Positions 1 to 10,595 of a DNA stretch of 64,000 nucleotides are shown here, piece by piece. Source of the stretch: an uncultured Lachnospiraceae bacterium (lineage in GTDB: Bacteria > Bacillota > Clostridia > Lachnospirales > Lachnospiraceae); contig CALWPY010000010.1 of the NCBI GenBank assembly GCA_944383545.1, forward strand, positions 1 to 64,000, written 5' to 3'. The position numbers and the translations under genes were made by a program. Each line of letters starts with the position of its first letter. Within the stretch, counting starts at the first letter, position 1. The notes below the pieces were generated by a model. It saw only the letters and a program-made list of their open reading frames with translations. It made no database searches and was not told the origin of the DNA.

Positions 1-122
1 AAAAATCATCTTCTGACGGATAGAAGAAGCCAACTGTCAAATTTTAATTTTTAATCAGTGCGTTTTGCTCATCTCTAATATTAAATTCTTATCTCTTTAT
101 TAATTATCATTTATTATAAGTG

Positions 123-1013
123 TCATACATATATTTCTTCATCAATATCTACTATATAGCATACCATCACACGACCAATTTTTCTATATCCTGCTCCTTC
201 ATAAAAAAAGTTATAAGGGTTGAAACGTGTCTTTGCGTACTAGTCCAGAATATTATAATCCTTCTTATTAGCATGGCAGAAAAGTAAGAATCCGTTGTCA
301 AAAACAGGAGCGGGCGCAATTATTTTTCCACTATAATTATCCCGCAGAACGCCAAAATTTTCAAAGTGATGCTCCTCATTATAAATCAGAGCATCAAATA
401 CCAACATACTTCCAATCTGTTCAGAAAAGTCCTGCCCTGGTCTGTCATAATATGCAAGTCAGGCAGCAATGCCTCCTGCTCGGGCAATATGTCCGATAAG
501 AATACACAAAGCGTCAATATCAGTAAACAAAGCGTATTTGGACGCCTTTATACCTTTCCAATTCTCCAGATTGTAATGCCCGTCATTAAGATGCATAGCT
601 TCAGCAATCTGTAATGCGTAATGCTTGCAGTATGGCTATCTGCCCATTTTGGACGCGCCCGTAGTCCTTCCTTTTTAATGAATATCCCGTCATGCTCTAC
701 ATATCGCCACGCCTTGAAAAGCATATCACCTTTAGTAAGCTCCATGGACGTAATAAAGGTCTGACGGCTCCCTTCTACACCAGTATAGGTAACCAGTGCC
801 AAGTTACCGAAAAACGATTTTCATAAAAATTATATTTGGAAAACTTTCCCTCAAAGCGTCCGGCACCACCCACCAGAAGCTATCGTTCAAGAACAGTCCT
901 TTACACACGTCAAAAATCTCCTTGGTGTCATTACAGCTAAAGTCCAAGGTTTTCAATATATTATCCACAAAATCCTCATTGATATAAATAATCTCTGCCA
1001 CCAGACCTGACAA
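123..1013 (-). pseudogene. Decayed HipA-like kinase toxin gene
   Basis: Reading frames on the minus strand carry successive pieces of a HipA-domain protein, but in different frames. The piece at 804-1013 has LNDSFWWVVP, the piece at 548-802 has LVTYTG, FITSMELT and KAWRY, and about 220-420 reads MLVFDALIYNE, NFGVLRDN and APAPVFDNG. These match the order of motifs in HipA-family serine/threonine kinases. Frames change near 803 and again before 540, and there is an in-frame TAG near 225. The catalytic-loop Asp (usually NEDRHFGNFG) is Glu here. The last 35 codons to the stop at 123 look more like the end of a GNAT protein, so a junction may lie there. The antitoxin-like HTH gene just upstream is intact. 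HipA family is fairly sure; loss of function is inferred from the broken frames. Confidence 0.7.
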
Positions 1014-1310
1014 TCATTGCTTTTCCATAGAAATGTGTAATAACTTCGTGTCATAGAGCCGGAGGCTATAAACATTATTTATAGGCTCCTCCATGTCGCA
1101 TAATAAAAGTGAAACATCTTTTTCCAATGCAGACGCAATTTTTAAGTTCATATCAAAAGTAAGATTTTGTGTTCCACTTTCAAGACGACAAATGGTTGGA
1201 CATTGGGTACCCAGACTTCTTGCCAACTCCGCTTGGAAAATGCCATGCTCCAGTCTGAGTTCCACAAGTTGTGATATGATTTTTGTCGTTGTAGTAATTC
1301 GTCTATACAC
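1014..1310 (-). CDS. XRE-family HTH regulator, HipB-like
   Basis: A 98-residue protein with a Cro/C1-type helix-turn-helix at about residues 13-57 (QAELARSLG, then TICRLESGT). It abuts the decayed hipA-like gene: its TGA stop is at 1014-1016 and the next frame follows at once. That arrangement fits an antitoxin/autorepressor placed before its toxin. The first codon is GTG, with an AGAGGTGA Shine-Dalgarno almost touching it, so the true start could be slightly downstream. With the toxin broken, this may now be an orphan repressor. Confidence 0.6.
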   Translation of the reverse strand: MYRRITTTTKIISQLVELRLEHGIFQAELARSLGTQCPTICRLESGTQNLTFDMNLKIASALEKDVSLLLCDMEEPINNVYSLRLYDTKLLHISMEKQ

Positions 1311-1394
1311 TCACCTCTATAATTTGACGTTAACATATATGATAACATTATACAAGAGAAAGGAAATCATAATTTTCGTAATTCGGAAAATCCA

Positions 1395-1424
1395 TCATAT
1401 ATACATCTCTTATTACTGTTTATT
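1395..1424 (-). repeat. Fossil CRISPR repeat beyond array end
   Basis: The stretch matches the array repeat at about 20 of 30 positions (shared ATACATCTC and TGTTTAT blocks). It ends exactly 36 nt before the first clear repeat at 1461, and 36 nt is a normal spacer length here. It is best read as the decayed leader-distal repeat with one remnant spacer at 1425-1460. Confidence 0.6.
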
Positions 1425-1460
1425 TTGTCACCCGTATAGTAGTTGGGAACATGGCACGAA

Positions 1461-4400
1461 ATTCAAATACATCTTATGTTATTGTTTATCCCAATCTCTT
1501 GGAAAGTTTGATGAATATTACGCTGATTCAAATACATCTCATGTTATTGTTTATCCGGACGGCGCCGTAAAGGCGCAGTCGCAGAGCGACAATTCAAATA
1601 CATCTCATGTTATTGTTTATCAGGCGCGGTTATAACATCTGGTGGAAGTATAGCCATATTCAAATACATCTCATGTTATTGTTTATCTTTGACTACTGTT
1701 CATCATTTGTTGCATAAACGCTATTCAAATACATCTCATGTTATTGTTTATCACAAGACCCGCTTGCGGTACCGCAGATACCTTGCCTATTCAAATACAT
1801 CTCATGTTATTGTTTATCATGTTGTTCATTATCGTTTTAAAGATTATTTTAGATTCAAATACATCTCATGTTATTGTTTATCTAGCGTTATAATCTACAA
1901 TAATTTTATGCACACGAAATTCAAATACATCTCATGTTATTGTTTATCGAACTATTGTTTTTAGGCACAAACCCATTCGTTTAATTCAAATACATCTCAT
2001 GTTATTGTTTATCTATTAGACAGCTTAAAAATAATACCTTTTTCTATATTCAAATACATCTCATGTTATTGTTTATCAAATTAAAAAAAGTGTCTTATAA
2101 GACAAATAATTATATTCAAATACATCTCATGTTATTGTTTATCAAACAATGCTTTCTTCCTGGTTTCTTGCAAACCTGCATTCAAATACATCTCATGTTA
2201 TTGTTTATCAGCTGTTTAAGCAGTATGATGTCGGGTTTGATTAATTCAAATACATCTCATGTTATTGTTTATCCATCTACCCCGTGGAGGAACAGCAAAA
2301 CTCTTGCATTCAAATACATCTCATGTTATTGTTTATCTTCGTATCTTCCAACAGGACTGCAGAAATATATATTATTCAAATACATCTCATGTTATTGTTT
2401 ATCATTTTGTGGATCGAGTTACTTAGTATCTATAAAAGAATTCAAATACATCTCATGTTATTGTTTATCTATAAAATTCTGTATTATTTCCCAAACAAAA
2501 ACATAATTCAAATACATCTCATGTTATTGTTTATCAAGACTGGAAGAAAAAATATGAAGAGTTAGACAGATTCAAATACATCTCATGTTATTGTTTATCT
2601 ATTAGCACAATTTTATCTTGTCTTAAATATTGTATATTCAAATACATCTCATGTTATTGTTTATCCGCTGTTGCAATATACTGTTAAGCAGGTCCTCACA
2701 TTCAAATACATCTCATGTTATTGTTTATCCAGAGGAGAGCCGTCTGAAGCAAGCAGTATTTCCATTCAAATACATCTCATGTTATTGTTTATCGTTATAC
2801 TCCTGACGGTATCATATCAGACGTCTAATTCAAATACATCTCATGTTATTGTTTATCCTCCTCCTTTTTATTAAATAAATCTTCGTATTTTTATTCAAAT
2901 ACATCTCATGTTATTGTTTATCCTCCATTTTTCCAAAAGGTCATTCCGTTATCGAAATTCAAATACATCTCATGTTATTGTTTATCACAGAAAACGCAAA
3001 CAATAAAACATCTACGATTGCATTCAAATACATCTCATGTTATTGTTTATCATTTCACGTTTCATAAACTCAGTTTCGGATTTTTCCATTCAAATACATC
3101 TCATGTTATTGTTTATCCCACCGTTCAATAACGGTTTCTACTGCCTCACACAAATTCAAATACATCTCATGTTATTGTTTATCAGATAACCGACATAGGG
3201 GACATAATAGAGGTTATATTCAAATACATCTCATGTTATTGTTTATCAAATGAGCAAATATACAACGGAAGTTAGATTCATATGATTCAAATACATCTCA
3301 TGTTATTGTTTATCCAAAACGTGGGTTGGACTGGATGGTCTAAAAATGGATTCAAATACATCTCATGTTATTGTTTATCAATACTTTGCAACTTCAATAC
3401 AAGCCTCTTTTGTGCATTCAAATACATCTCATGTTATTGTTTATCACAGAGCATATTCGGGGAAATGGGTTATCGAGGTATTCAAATACATCTCATGTTA
3501 TTGTTTATCATCACACATCATTGACAAACATTTGACTGTCAGTGATTCAAATACATCTCATGTTATTGTTTATCACCATTACCGGAGCCATATGAGCCGA
3601 AAGGAGAGATTCAAATACATCTCATGTTATTGTTTATCGAAAGTATTTTTTCCCGGCGCATACGGTTAGGACTATTCAAATACATCTCATGTTATTGTTT
3701 ATCTGCATAGGCATACAGGCGGCAAAGTGCTGATACTTATTCAAATACATCTCATGTTATTGTTTATCTCTATACAAAATTAACTACACCAACGGTTTTT
3801 GAATTCAAATACATCTCATGTTATTGTTTATCGAATACGTCTATTTCGTACGCAATTTCTGAAGTCATTCAAATACATCTCATGTTATTGTTTATCACCT
3901 TTCTTTAATGCCCAACGGACTATATCTTTTATTCAAATACATCTCATGTTATTGTTTATCGAGATGTAGTCGCTGAAATAGTGGAAACACACAAATTCAA
4001 ATACATCTCATGTTATTGTTTATCGAGCACAATAGGAGTTGCAACAAAAACAAAAGCATTATTCAAATACATCTCATGTTATTGTTTATCAAAAGCACTT
4101 AAAGCGTTAGGAATTTCACGCTTCAATTCAAATACATCTCATGTTATTGTTTATCGTATTGCCCTCACGGAAGCTCAAAAAATTAAAAAAAATTCAAATA
4201 CATCTCATGTTATTGTTTATCAGCAAAAGCTAGTACAGAAAAAGGAACAATGGGGAATTCAAATACATCTCATGTTATTGTTTATCCTTTAAAAATTTTA
4301 TTTGAACAAGGATTAACAAAAAATTCAAATACATCTCATGTTATTGTTTATCTCAGACAAATTAGAAAATAAGGAGGAGTAAAGCAAATTCAAATACATC

Positions 4401-5070
4401 TCATGTTATTGTTTATCATTGTGGAACAGATGTACTCGGCACACAATTACGAATTCAAATACATCTCATGTTATTGTTTATCTTTCAGAGGGGCAGACTT
4501 ATGACGGAAAATTAAGAAATTCAAATACATCTCATGTTATTGTTTATCCCTGCACCATTTAAAACAAACCCATTCGTTACCGCAATTCAAATACATCTCA
4601 TGTTATTGTTTATCCAGAACTGCTATTTTTAGGTACAAATCCATTTGTATAATTCAAATACATCTCATGTTATTGTTTATCAAATTTCAGCTCCATAACA
4701 CCGTCTGACAGCTTCATTCAAATACATCTCATGTTATTGTTTATCGTTTTTGGATAGGCTTTGATTGCGGGCATTGTTGATTCAAATACATCTCATGTTA
4801 TTGTTTATCAAGCAAGAATAGTGAACGTAAGGGAGGAATTTTTTGGATTCAAATACATCTCATGTTATTGTTTATCCTGTTACCGCTAATAGTAACTTGT
4901 CCAGATTCAACATTCAAATACATCTCATGTTATTGTTTATCAATAAATTATCAAAAAAAATATTAAGAGCAGATACATTCAAATACATCTCATGTTATTG
5001 TTTATCGGATTTCAAATGTTGTCGGAGCTGTTGTTACTCAATTCAAATACATCTCATGTTATTGTTTATC
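1461..5070 (-). CRISPR. Type I-B CRISPR array, 56 repeats, 55 spacers
   Basis: A 30-bp repeat beginning ATTCAAATAC and ending TTGTTTATC on the plus strand recurs every 64-67 bp, with unique 34-37 nt spacers between. I counted 56 copies, the first at 1461-1490 and the last at 5041-5070. Read on the minus strand the repeat ends in ATTTGAAT, which fits a type I-B 8-nt crRNA handle. The copy at 1461 has one C-to-T change, and a more degraded copy lies beyond it, so the old end is at 1461 and the leader lies at the 5070 side next to cas2. Precursor crRNA is therefore read on the minus strand. Confidence 0.97.
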
Positions 5071-5261
5071 CAAAATAAATATTACATTTATTACTACCAA
5101 TTATATCTAAACTACCTTTTATTTACAAGCAATATTCACTATTTTTACCAACCGGCACTATAATTTATCAAAATTATATAAAACATACAGCTTTTACCTT
5201 TATTTATTTACTTTCTTCAATATTTTTATAAATCCCGCCTGGTAAAAATCATTTAAAGGAA
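5071..5261 (-). promoter_or_regulatory. CRISPR leader with array promoter
   Basis: This is a 191-bp AT-rich region between the cas2 stop and the first repeat. On the minus strand it holds TTGTAA (5123-5128), a 17-bp gap, and TATAAT (5100-5105). That would start transcription about 23 nt before the first repeat. The position and the intact repeats on this side support leader identity. Confidence 0.7.
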
Positions 5262-5552
<291 letters not shown>

Positions 5553-6551
5553 TTAAAAACCTCCTTTTAAGCTATAAGGAATAAACTCTTTATCCTCCAT
5601 TATATATTTAATAAGCTTATAGCAATCCAATTTTATTGCTGTTCTATATGTAACCTTCCTTTTCAACTTAGGGTGTTCAAATACAGATTCCATTCTTCCT
5701 TCAAAAGCTTCAATAAATATCTTTCTGCCCTCGTCATTTAAAAGGCAATAATTTACCTTTTTATCAAAATGCTTATTAACTTGAATTTTTCTATTGTTCA
5801 CCAAATCAAAGATTGTCCTGTAAACTATTACCGGCTTAAAGACCTCACTCAAATCCAGACTTAAAGAAAATCTTCCTTCTGATGGTTCATGAAGAAAACT
5901 TATTCTCTGGTCCAAATGTGTCCTATATATGGCAGAAATAGTTTTTGTGTATAAAAGCGTATTTCCAAACGATATTAAAGCATTTATAGGATTATCCGGC
6001 GGTCTCTTTACTCTTTTATTCATAACAAAATCTTCAGGCAGAAAATATTTAAAATCATTATAAAACCGCATCCATAATTCTCCTTCTGCTGACATTAATG
6101 AACTTATATTTTCAGCTTTATCCACACTTATATAAAATGATTTTTTAATCCAATCAATAGTATTCTTTACCTCTTTTTTATCATGTTTATAATAGTGATA
6201 AAGTATTTCATATATATTAATACCTATTCCCTTTACAATAGCCTTAGCTATAACAATCCTGTCATTTTGAAACTTTTCCACCTGTTTTATAAGAAGTTTT
6301 CCACTCATATACTGCGATTTTGGATAAAATGTTCCGCTATATCCTTCATAATAATTAAAAAAGTGCACTACTATGTGATTTTGTGACAAGAAATCCAGTA
6401 ATTTACTGTTTATACTTACCTCATTAAGACAGTAAATCTCCTTAGTATTTTCAACAGGAATATATACATTTTTGCCGTTCTTCCTAAAACATAAGGAATT
6501 ATCCTTTCTGGTAAGCTCTCCCATTGATGAAATATATCTGGTACTTCCCAT
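5553..6551 (-). CDS. cas1: CRISPR-associated endonuclease Cas1, type I-B
   Basis: A 332-residue Cas1, normal length. An N-terminal beta domain is followed by the helical catalytic domain with the expected metal ligands: Glu in SAEGELWMRFY (about 156), His in FLHEPSEGR (about 221), and Asp/Glu in SLDLSEVFKP (about 233-236). Cas1 cuts and joins new spacers at the leader-proximal repeat together with Cas2 and, in this subtype, Cas4. AAGGAGG seven bases before the ATG supports the start. It lies 72 bp after cas4 in the same operon. All catalytic residues appear intact. Confidence 0.95.
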   Translation of the reverse strand: MGSTRYISSMGELTRKDNSLCFRKNGKNVYIPVENTKEIYCLNEVSINSKLLDFLSQNHIVVHFFNYYEGYSGTFYPKSQYMSGKLLIKQVEKFQNDRIVIAKAIVKGIGINIYEILYHYYKHDKKEVKNTIDWIKKSFYISVDKAENISSLMSAEGELWMRFYNDFKYFLPEDFVMNKRVKRPPDNPINALISFGNTLLYTKTISAIYRTHLDQRISFLHEPSEGRFSLSLDLSEVFKPVIVYRTIFDLVNNRKIQVNKHFDKKVNYCLLNDEGRKIFIEAFEGRMESVFEHPKLKRKVTYRTAIKLDCYKLIKYIMEDKEFIPYSLKGGF

Positions 6552-6623
6552 ATAAAATCCTCCTTCCCTGCAAAATATTTACCAACATACTTTTCCAGAA
6601 TTGTAAAATTACAATTTATTTCT

Positions 6624-7115
6624 TTAAATATAACAGTACTCATAATAAGCACACTTTTTACATTGTGGCTTATTTAATACTTCCGGAATATTTTTCTCCG
6701 ACAGAAGCAATTCAATTTCTTTAATATATTCCTCCAGCTTTTGCTCTTTTTCTTCTGTCAATTCTATTATTATTACTTTTTTATCTGTTTTGTTTTTTTC
6801 AATAAATTCCAGCTTTCCCTTCCTTAAAATCCCTTTATCCTTCAAAACCTTCAAATATAATATAAGCTGCCATTTTGAGGCCTCGACATCCGCATCTGAT
6901 TTTTTTACTTCAGTCAAATATTCTCCAGTAAGCTTATCCAATTTTATATTATCAATAGAAATTTCAGTATTTTCTTTTTCTGCACGTTCCTCATGAATAG
7001 CTCTGCCTATATTTACCTCCTCACTGTTATCTTCCATATTCAATCGATTCCCAAATAAATAGCATTGTCTCTTACAATGAAAATAATAGTTCATTAATGT
7101 GCCGTTTACCCGCAT
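6624..7115 (-). CDS. cas4: CRISPR-associated exonuclease Cas4
   Basis: A RecB-like nuclease of about 163 residues. It has the EVKKSDADVE core with a following Gln (KWQLILYL), an early Cys pair in FHCKRQC, and a C-terminal CKKCAYYEYC cluster that would bind an Fe-S centre. Cas4 trims pre-spacers and helps set PAM and orientation during adaptation. A GTG exists 15 bp upstream, but GGGAGG sits between that GTG and the ATG at 7115, so ATG is the better start. It lies between cas3 and cas1, the usual type I-B order. Confidence 0.92.
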   Translation of the reverse strand: MRVNGTLMNYYFHCKRQCYLFGNRLNMEDNSEEVNIGRAIHEERAEKENTEISIDNIKLDKLTGEYLTEVKKSDADVEASKWQLILYLKVLKDKGILRKGKLEFIEKNKTDKKVIIIELTEEKEQKLEEYIKEIELLLSEKNIPEVLNKPQCKKCAYYEYCYI

Positions 7116-7180
7116 TCTTTCCTCCCTCACATAACCTTATCAAAAATATGCCATTCCCTGTTATTTTTTATTTACATACT

Positions 7181-9757
7181 TTATATAAAATCTACAAAAT
7201 CTCCCACTTCGCCTTGAAGCCTTTCGCGATTTAATTTCTTGTTTTCAAAATACTTTTCGCCGTTTTCAATGTAATAAATCTCACCGATTTTATCATCATA
7301 AACAAAATTAGAATTCTTTTTAATCTGATAAATAAAATTATTCATTTTGCTTTTTACTTCAGAAAGTTTTATTCTTTTTTCAGCATATGGCATTGAAAAG
7401 TCATTTAAGAGTTCCTTATATTCACCCCAAATCTTTTCTCCATCCAGTTTTTCTCCTTTCTCATCATCTATTATTCTTGCCAGATAAACACTCATGCTCC
7501 ATTTGTCTTCATTAATTAACTTCAGCCTGTCTTTAATTTTTTCAAAATCAAGCTTAGCTACTGATGTTTCAAAAAAATCATCTAAACCTATATAGCTTTT
7601 ATTATCAATTCTGTTATGCTTTAAAACCTCCATTATTTTTTCATAATAATTATGAAAATCTTTATCTACTAAAAGATTTTGTATTTCGCTATCCTCCAGG
7701 GTAAATTCCTTGTGAATTCTAACATCGCCATCGTTATATACACTCTTTGCCTCATCAAGTTTGAAAAAGAACGCTTTACCCTCTCTAAGTGCTGAGCGGT
7801 TTATTCTTCCCAAAAATTGCTCTTCACTGTCTAACTTTGAAATATTCTTATATCCGATATCCATATCTATATCCACACCGGCTTCAACAACCTGAGTTGC
7901 AACAAGTACCATAGGAGACGATTCCTTTTTTATCAAATTAAGAATTCTGCTACGTTCAGCAATACTGTCATCTCCAGACATATATTCAACTCTACATATA
8001 CCTTTTAAATAGTCTGTTAATTTATCAAAAAAACGTCTGGCAGTTTTCTTTTTTATTAGTTCTACAAGCACTTTTTTCCCGCTCTTTGCCGAACAGCAGA
8101 TATGTTGCAAAATATCCTCCTCAGCTATATCTGCTTTTAATAATTCATAACTTATTTCTACTCTGTTTTTAAAACGTGCATTTAAAAAATATTTATCTCT
8201 ATTATTAATCAGTGAAGTTGTTTTATATATATTTTTTGTCAACATGTCAAAATCCGGCAAAGTAGCTGACATAATAATTATTCTGATATTAAGCAAATTC
8301 GAAAATACCTTTAAAAAATGAATAATTTCTCCCCATATCAAATTTTTATAGCTTTGAATTTCATCTAAAACAATCACACTGTTAATTAACTGATGGAATC
8401 CGAAAACTGATTCTCTCGAATCCCCAAACATGGTATCAAATAAACTTACATGAGTAGAAACAAGCATTGGATAGTTTAAAAACTGACGGTCTAATAAAGC
8501 CTTTTGATAATCCTGATAGTCTGCATATTCATCATCTTTATCCCGATTTTCTTTCCTCATTTTAATTGGTGTAAGCGAATTTATAACCGCTATTTCTTCC
8601 ATTATTCCTGGATAATTCCCAAAAACATCTTCTAAACTTTTTATATTTTGTTCTACAAGCGTATTAAACGGATATATATAATAAATTTTTTTCAGTCTTT
8701 GGTCCTGTTTCATTAGCTGGAAGCTAAGATTAACAGCTGTATTACTTTTGCCACTGCCGGTCGGAGCTTCCAGATAAAACATGGTTTGTTCAGGATTTCT
8801 TTTCAGCATTTTTTCTGCATCTATAAACAATTCCGACCTTAATACATTAATATCTTTTTCAAGAATCAAATCTTTATTTGGTTTTGGATACTTCGTTTTT
8901 TCATATGACCTTATTGAAGACATTCTATCTGTCTTTTCATAAATATCTATCCACTTGTCAATTTCATTTAAATCCCCACAATGATTTACTTCTTTTCCTG
9001 ACATAAACTCTGTCGTAGCATAATAATCTGATGCGACAAGCAGGGAATATATAGTTTTTTCATATGTATATAATGCAACGTTTTTTTCCTTATCAGCAGT
9101 TTTCATAAAGTCACGGCAGTTTTCCATATATGCATTAATTAAAATTTTACACTGTCCTTTATATTCAGGAAACTTTCCATCTACAATGACCTTTATTAAC
9201 TCATATCCTTCTTTTTCCTCTAAAGATGTCAAAAACTCACTAAACGCACACAGGTCACTGTGATGTCTGCTAATTATATATGCGTTTAAAAATACAAATG
9301 CTCTTAATACATTTTTTTCTGATTTGTTTTTTGTAAATAGCTTTATCTTATCAATATAGTACTGAATATATAAAACAGCAGATAATATGGAATGATTGCT
9401 TGAAATGATTCCTGAAATTTCTCCGTTATCTGAGATACCTTTATTTTTCATCTTCCTATTCTGAAACGCAGGATTTATTTTTCCAAAATCATGAAAGATA
9501 GGAACACTAAATATCATGTCCCTTAAAGCATTTTTAATTACATCCGTGGCATCCTCACCTATCAATACTTTACAAAAATTATCAAATATCACGTCCATTT
9601 CTTTTTCTTTCCATAATTGCTTAAAATATTTCATGGAAAGGGCAGTATGAGCTCTCAACGTCTCTTTCCTGGTTATAATTTTTTCCTTATTTTCATCAAT
9701 ATGAGCATAATACTTCTCTGGATTTACAATCAATTCGTTTATAAGTTCTAACCCCAT
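7181..9757 (-). CDS. cas3: CRISPR-associated helicase/nuclease Cas3 (HD-SF2)
   Basis: An 858-residue single-chain Cas3. The N-terminal HD nuclease has His at about 37, FHDFGK at about 88-93, His at about 122 and HH at about 165-166. The SF2 helicase follows with Walker A APTGSGKS (331-338), motif II DEIQ (465-468), SAT (497-499) and motif VI QFLGRINR. Cas3 is recruited by Cascade after R-loop formation and degrades target DNA. The AGGAGG before the ATG is sound. A GC-rich hairpin lies in the 55-bp gap after cas5 and might lower or stabilise cas3 expression. All key motifs are present. Confidence 0.96.
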   Translation of the reverse strand: MGLELINELIVNPEKYYAHIDENKEKIITRKETLRAHTALSMKYFKQLWKEKEMDVIFDNFCKVLIGEDATDVIKNALRDMIFSVPIFHDFGKINPAFQNRKMKNKGISDNGEISGIISSNHSILSAVLYIQYYIDKIKLFTKNKSEKNVLRAFVFLNAYIISRHHSDLCAFSEFLTSLEEKEGYELIKVIVDGKFPEYKGQCKILINAYMENCRDFMKTADKEKNVALYTYEKTIYSLLVASDYYATTEFMSGKEVNHCGDLNEIDKWIDIYEKTDRMSSIRSYEKTKYPKPNKDLILEKDINVLRSELFIDAEKMLKRNPEQTMFYLEAPTGSGKSNTAVNLSFQLMKQDQRLKKIYYIYPFNTLVEQNIKSLEDVFGNYPGIMEEIAVINSLTPIKMRKENRDKDDEYADYQDYQKALLDRQFLNYPMLVSTHVSLFDTMFGDSRESVFGFHQLINSVIVLDEIQSYKNLIWGEIIHFLKVFSNLLNIRIIIMSATLPDFDMLTKNIYKTTSLINNRDKYFLNARFKNRVEISYELLKADIAEEDILQHICCSAKSGKKVLVELIKKKTARRFFDKLTDYLKGICRVEYMSGDDSIAERSRILNLIKKESSPMVLVATQVVEAGVDIDMDIGYKNISKLDSEEQFLGRINRSALREGKAFFFKLDEAKSVYNDGDVRIHKEFTLEDSEIQNLLVDKDFHNYYEKIMEVLKHNRIDNKSYIGLDDFFETSVAKLDFEKIKDRLKLINEDKWSMSVYLARIIDDEKGEKLDGEKIWGEYKELLNDFSMPYAEKRIKLSEVKSKMNNFIYQIKKNSNFVYDDKIGEIYYIENGEKYFENKKLNRERLQGEVGDFVDFI

Positions 9758-9778
9758 TCACGTTCCTCCTAATAAATC

Positions 9779-9806
9779 GGGAGACCATATACCAGACAGG
9801 TCTCCC
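9779..9806 (-). other. Intercistronic hairpin between cas5 and cas3
   Basis: GGGAGACC and GGTCTCCC form an 8-bp perfect stem with a 12-nt loop, about 20 nt upstream of the cas3 start. There is no T-run after it on the minus strand, so it is not an intrinsic terminator. An RNA-processing or translation-tuning role is a guess. Confidence 0.5.
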
Positions 9807-9812
9807 TCAAAG

Positions 9813-10592
9813 TTAATAAAAGATTATTTTCTTTTTATCCGCCAACTGATAAACCTGTGTATTTTTAACTGTTACAAATTCATTAGTGTATAAAAATTTC
9901 TGTAAAATATATTGATTTGTCCAGCCATTCATTTTATAGGGCAGAGCTTCAACATATTTAAACTCATTAACAATACCCAGCTCTTCTTTATCATCAATAT
10001 CTAAATCTGCATATTCCACCTGTTCTACAGGCATAAAACAATCCATGCGTCCCATTTCAAAATTAAACTCACAGGCATTTTCTACAGTAACATTTTTTAT
10101 ATCGGCAGGGTGGTCATTTTTTCCGAGATATGGATAATATACACATTTTTTACCACATATGGCCTTTTTTACTTTCTCAGCCTCTTCAGAATCAATTAAA
10201 ACGCATATTTCCCATTTAGGATTTTCCAGCCATTGTTCATTTACAATAAGGTTTCCTCCTACTTCCTTTGATGCATACCCTACTGAATTATTAAACACCT
10301 GAATTTTCTTTGATATAAAACCCTTACTATTTTCATCAGCCGGTAATATGGAAATTTTTAAATCCTTCAGTCTTTCATAAAATTCAGGATATGTTTCCGT
10401 AAGCTTCTCCTTACTTTTCTTTTTATTAAAATCCTTAATCTGTGTATATCCGCCATATCCCAATAACGCACCGAATATACCTAATAATGCTATTTTATGG
10501 ATATTTCCATATGTAAAATAGCAATATGAATTTACTTCCGGTTTTTTAAAAAAAGCATTTTTCCCGCTCAATGTAAATCTCAATATTTCCAT
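9813..10592 (-). CDS. cas5: Cascade subunit Cas5, type I-B
   Basis: A 259-residue RAMP protein. The N-terminus has the Cas5 pattern FTLSGKNAFFKKPEVN followed by the glycine-rich GIFGALLGYGGY. In type I-B, Cas5 caps the 5' handle of the crRNA and contacts Cas7 and Cas8b. It is three bases from the end of cas7 and in the same operon. The order cas8b-cas7-cas5 with this N-terminal motif makes the call secure, though the family is divergent. Confidence 0.9.
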   Translation of the reverse strand: MEILRFTLSGKNAFFKKPEVNSYCYFTYGNIHKIALLGIFGALLGYGGYTQIKDFNKKKSKEKLTETYPEFYERLKDLKISILPADENSKGFISKKIQVFNNSVGYASKEVGGNLIVNEQWLENPKWEICVLIDSEEAEKVKKAICGKKCVYYPYLGKNDHPADIKNVTVENACEFNFEMGRMDCFMPVEQVEYADLDIDDKEELGIVNEFKYVEALPYKMNGWTNQYILQKFLYTNEFVTVKNTQVYQLADKKKIIFY

Positions 10593-10595
10593 AGG

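Noticed and set aside
4025-4125. Spacers 40 and 41 as overlapping protospacers (shared AAAAGCA-type ends)
   Set aside because: The overlap is under 10 A-rich bases and could be chance.
1093-5163. Open frames across the CRISPR array (repeated FKYISCYCLS / IQIHLMLLFI translations)
   Set aside because: They are translations of the repeats and spacers; periodic repeat structure explains them fully.
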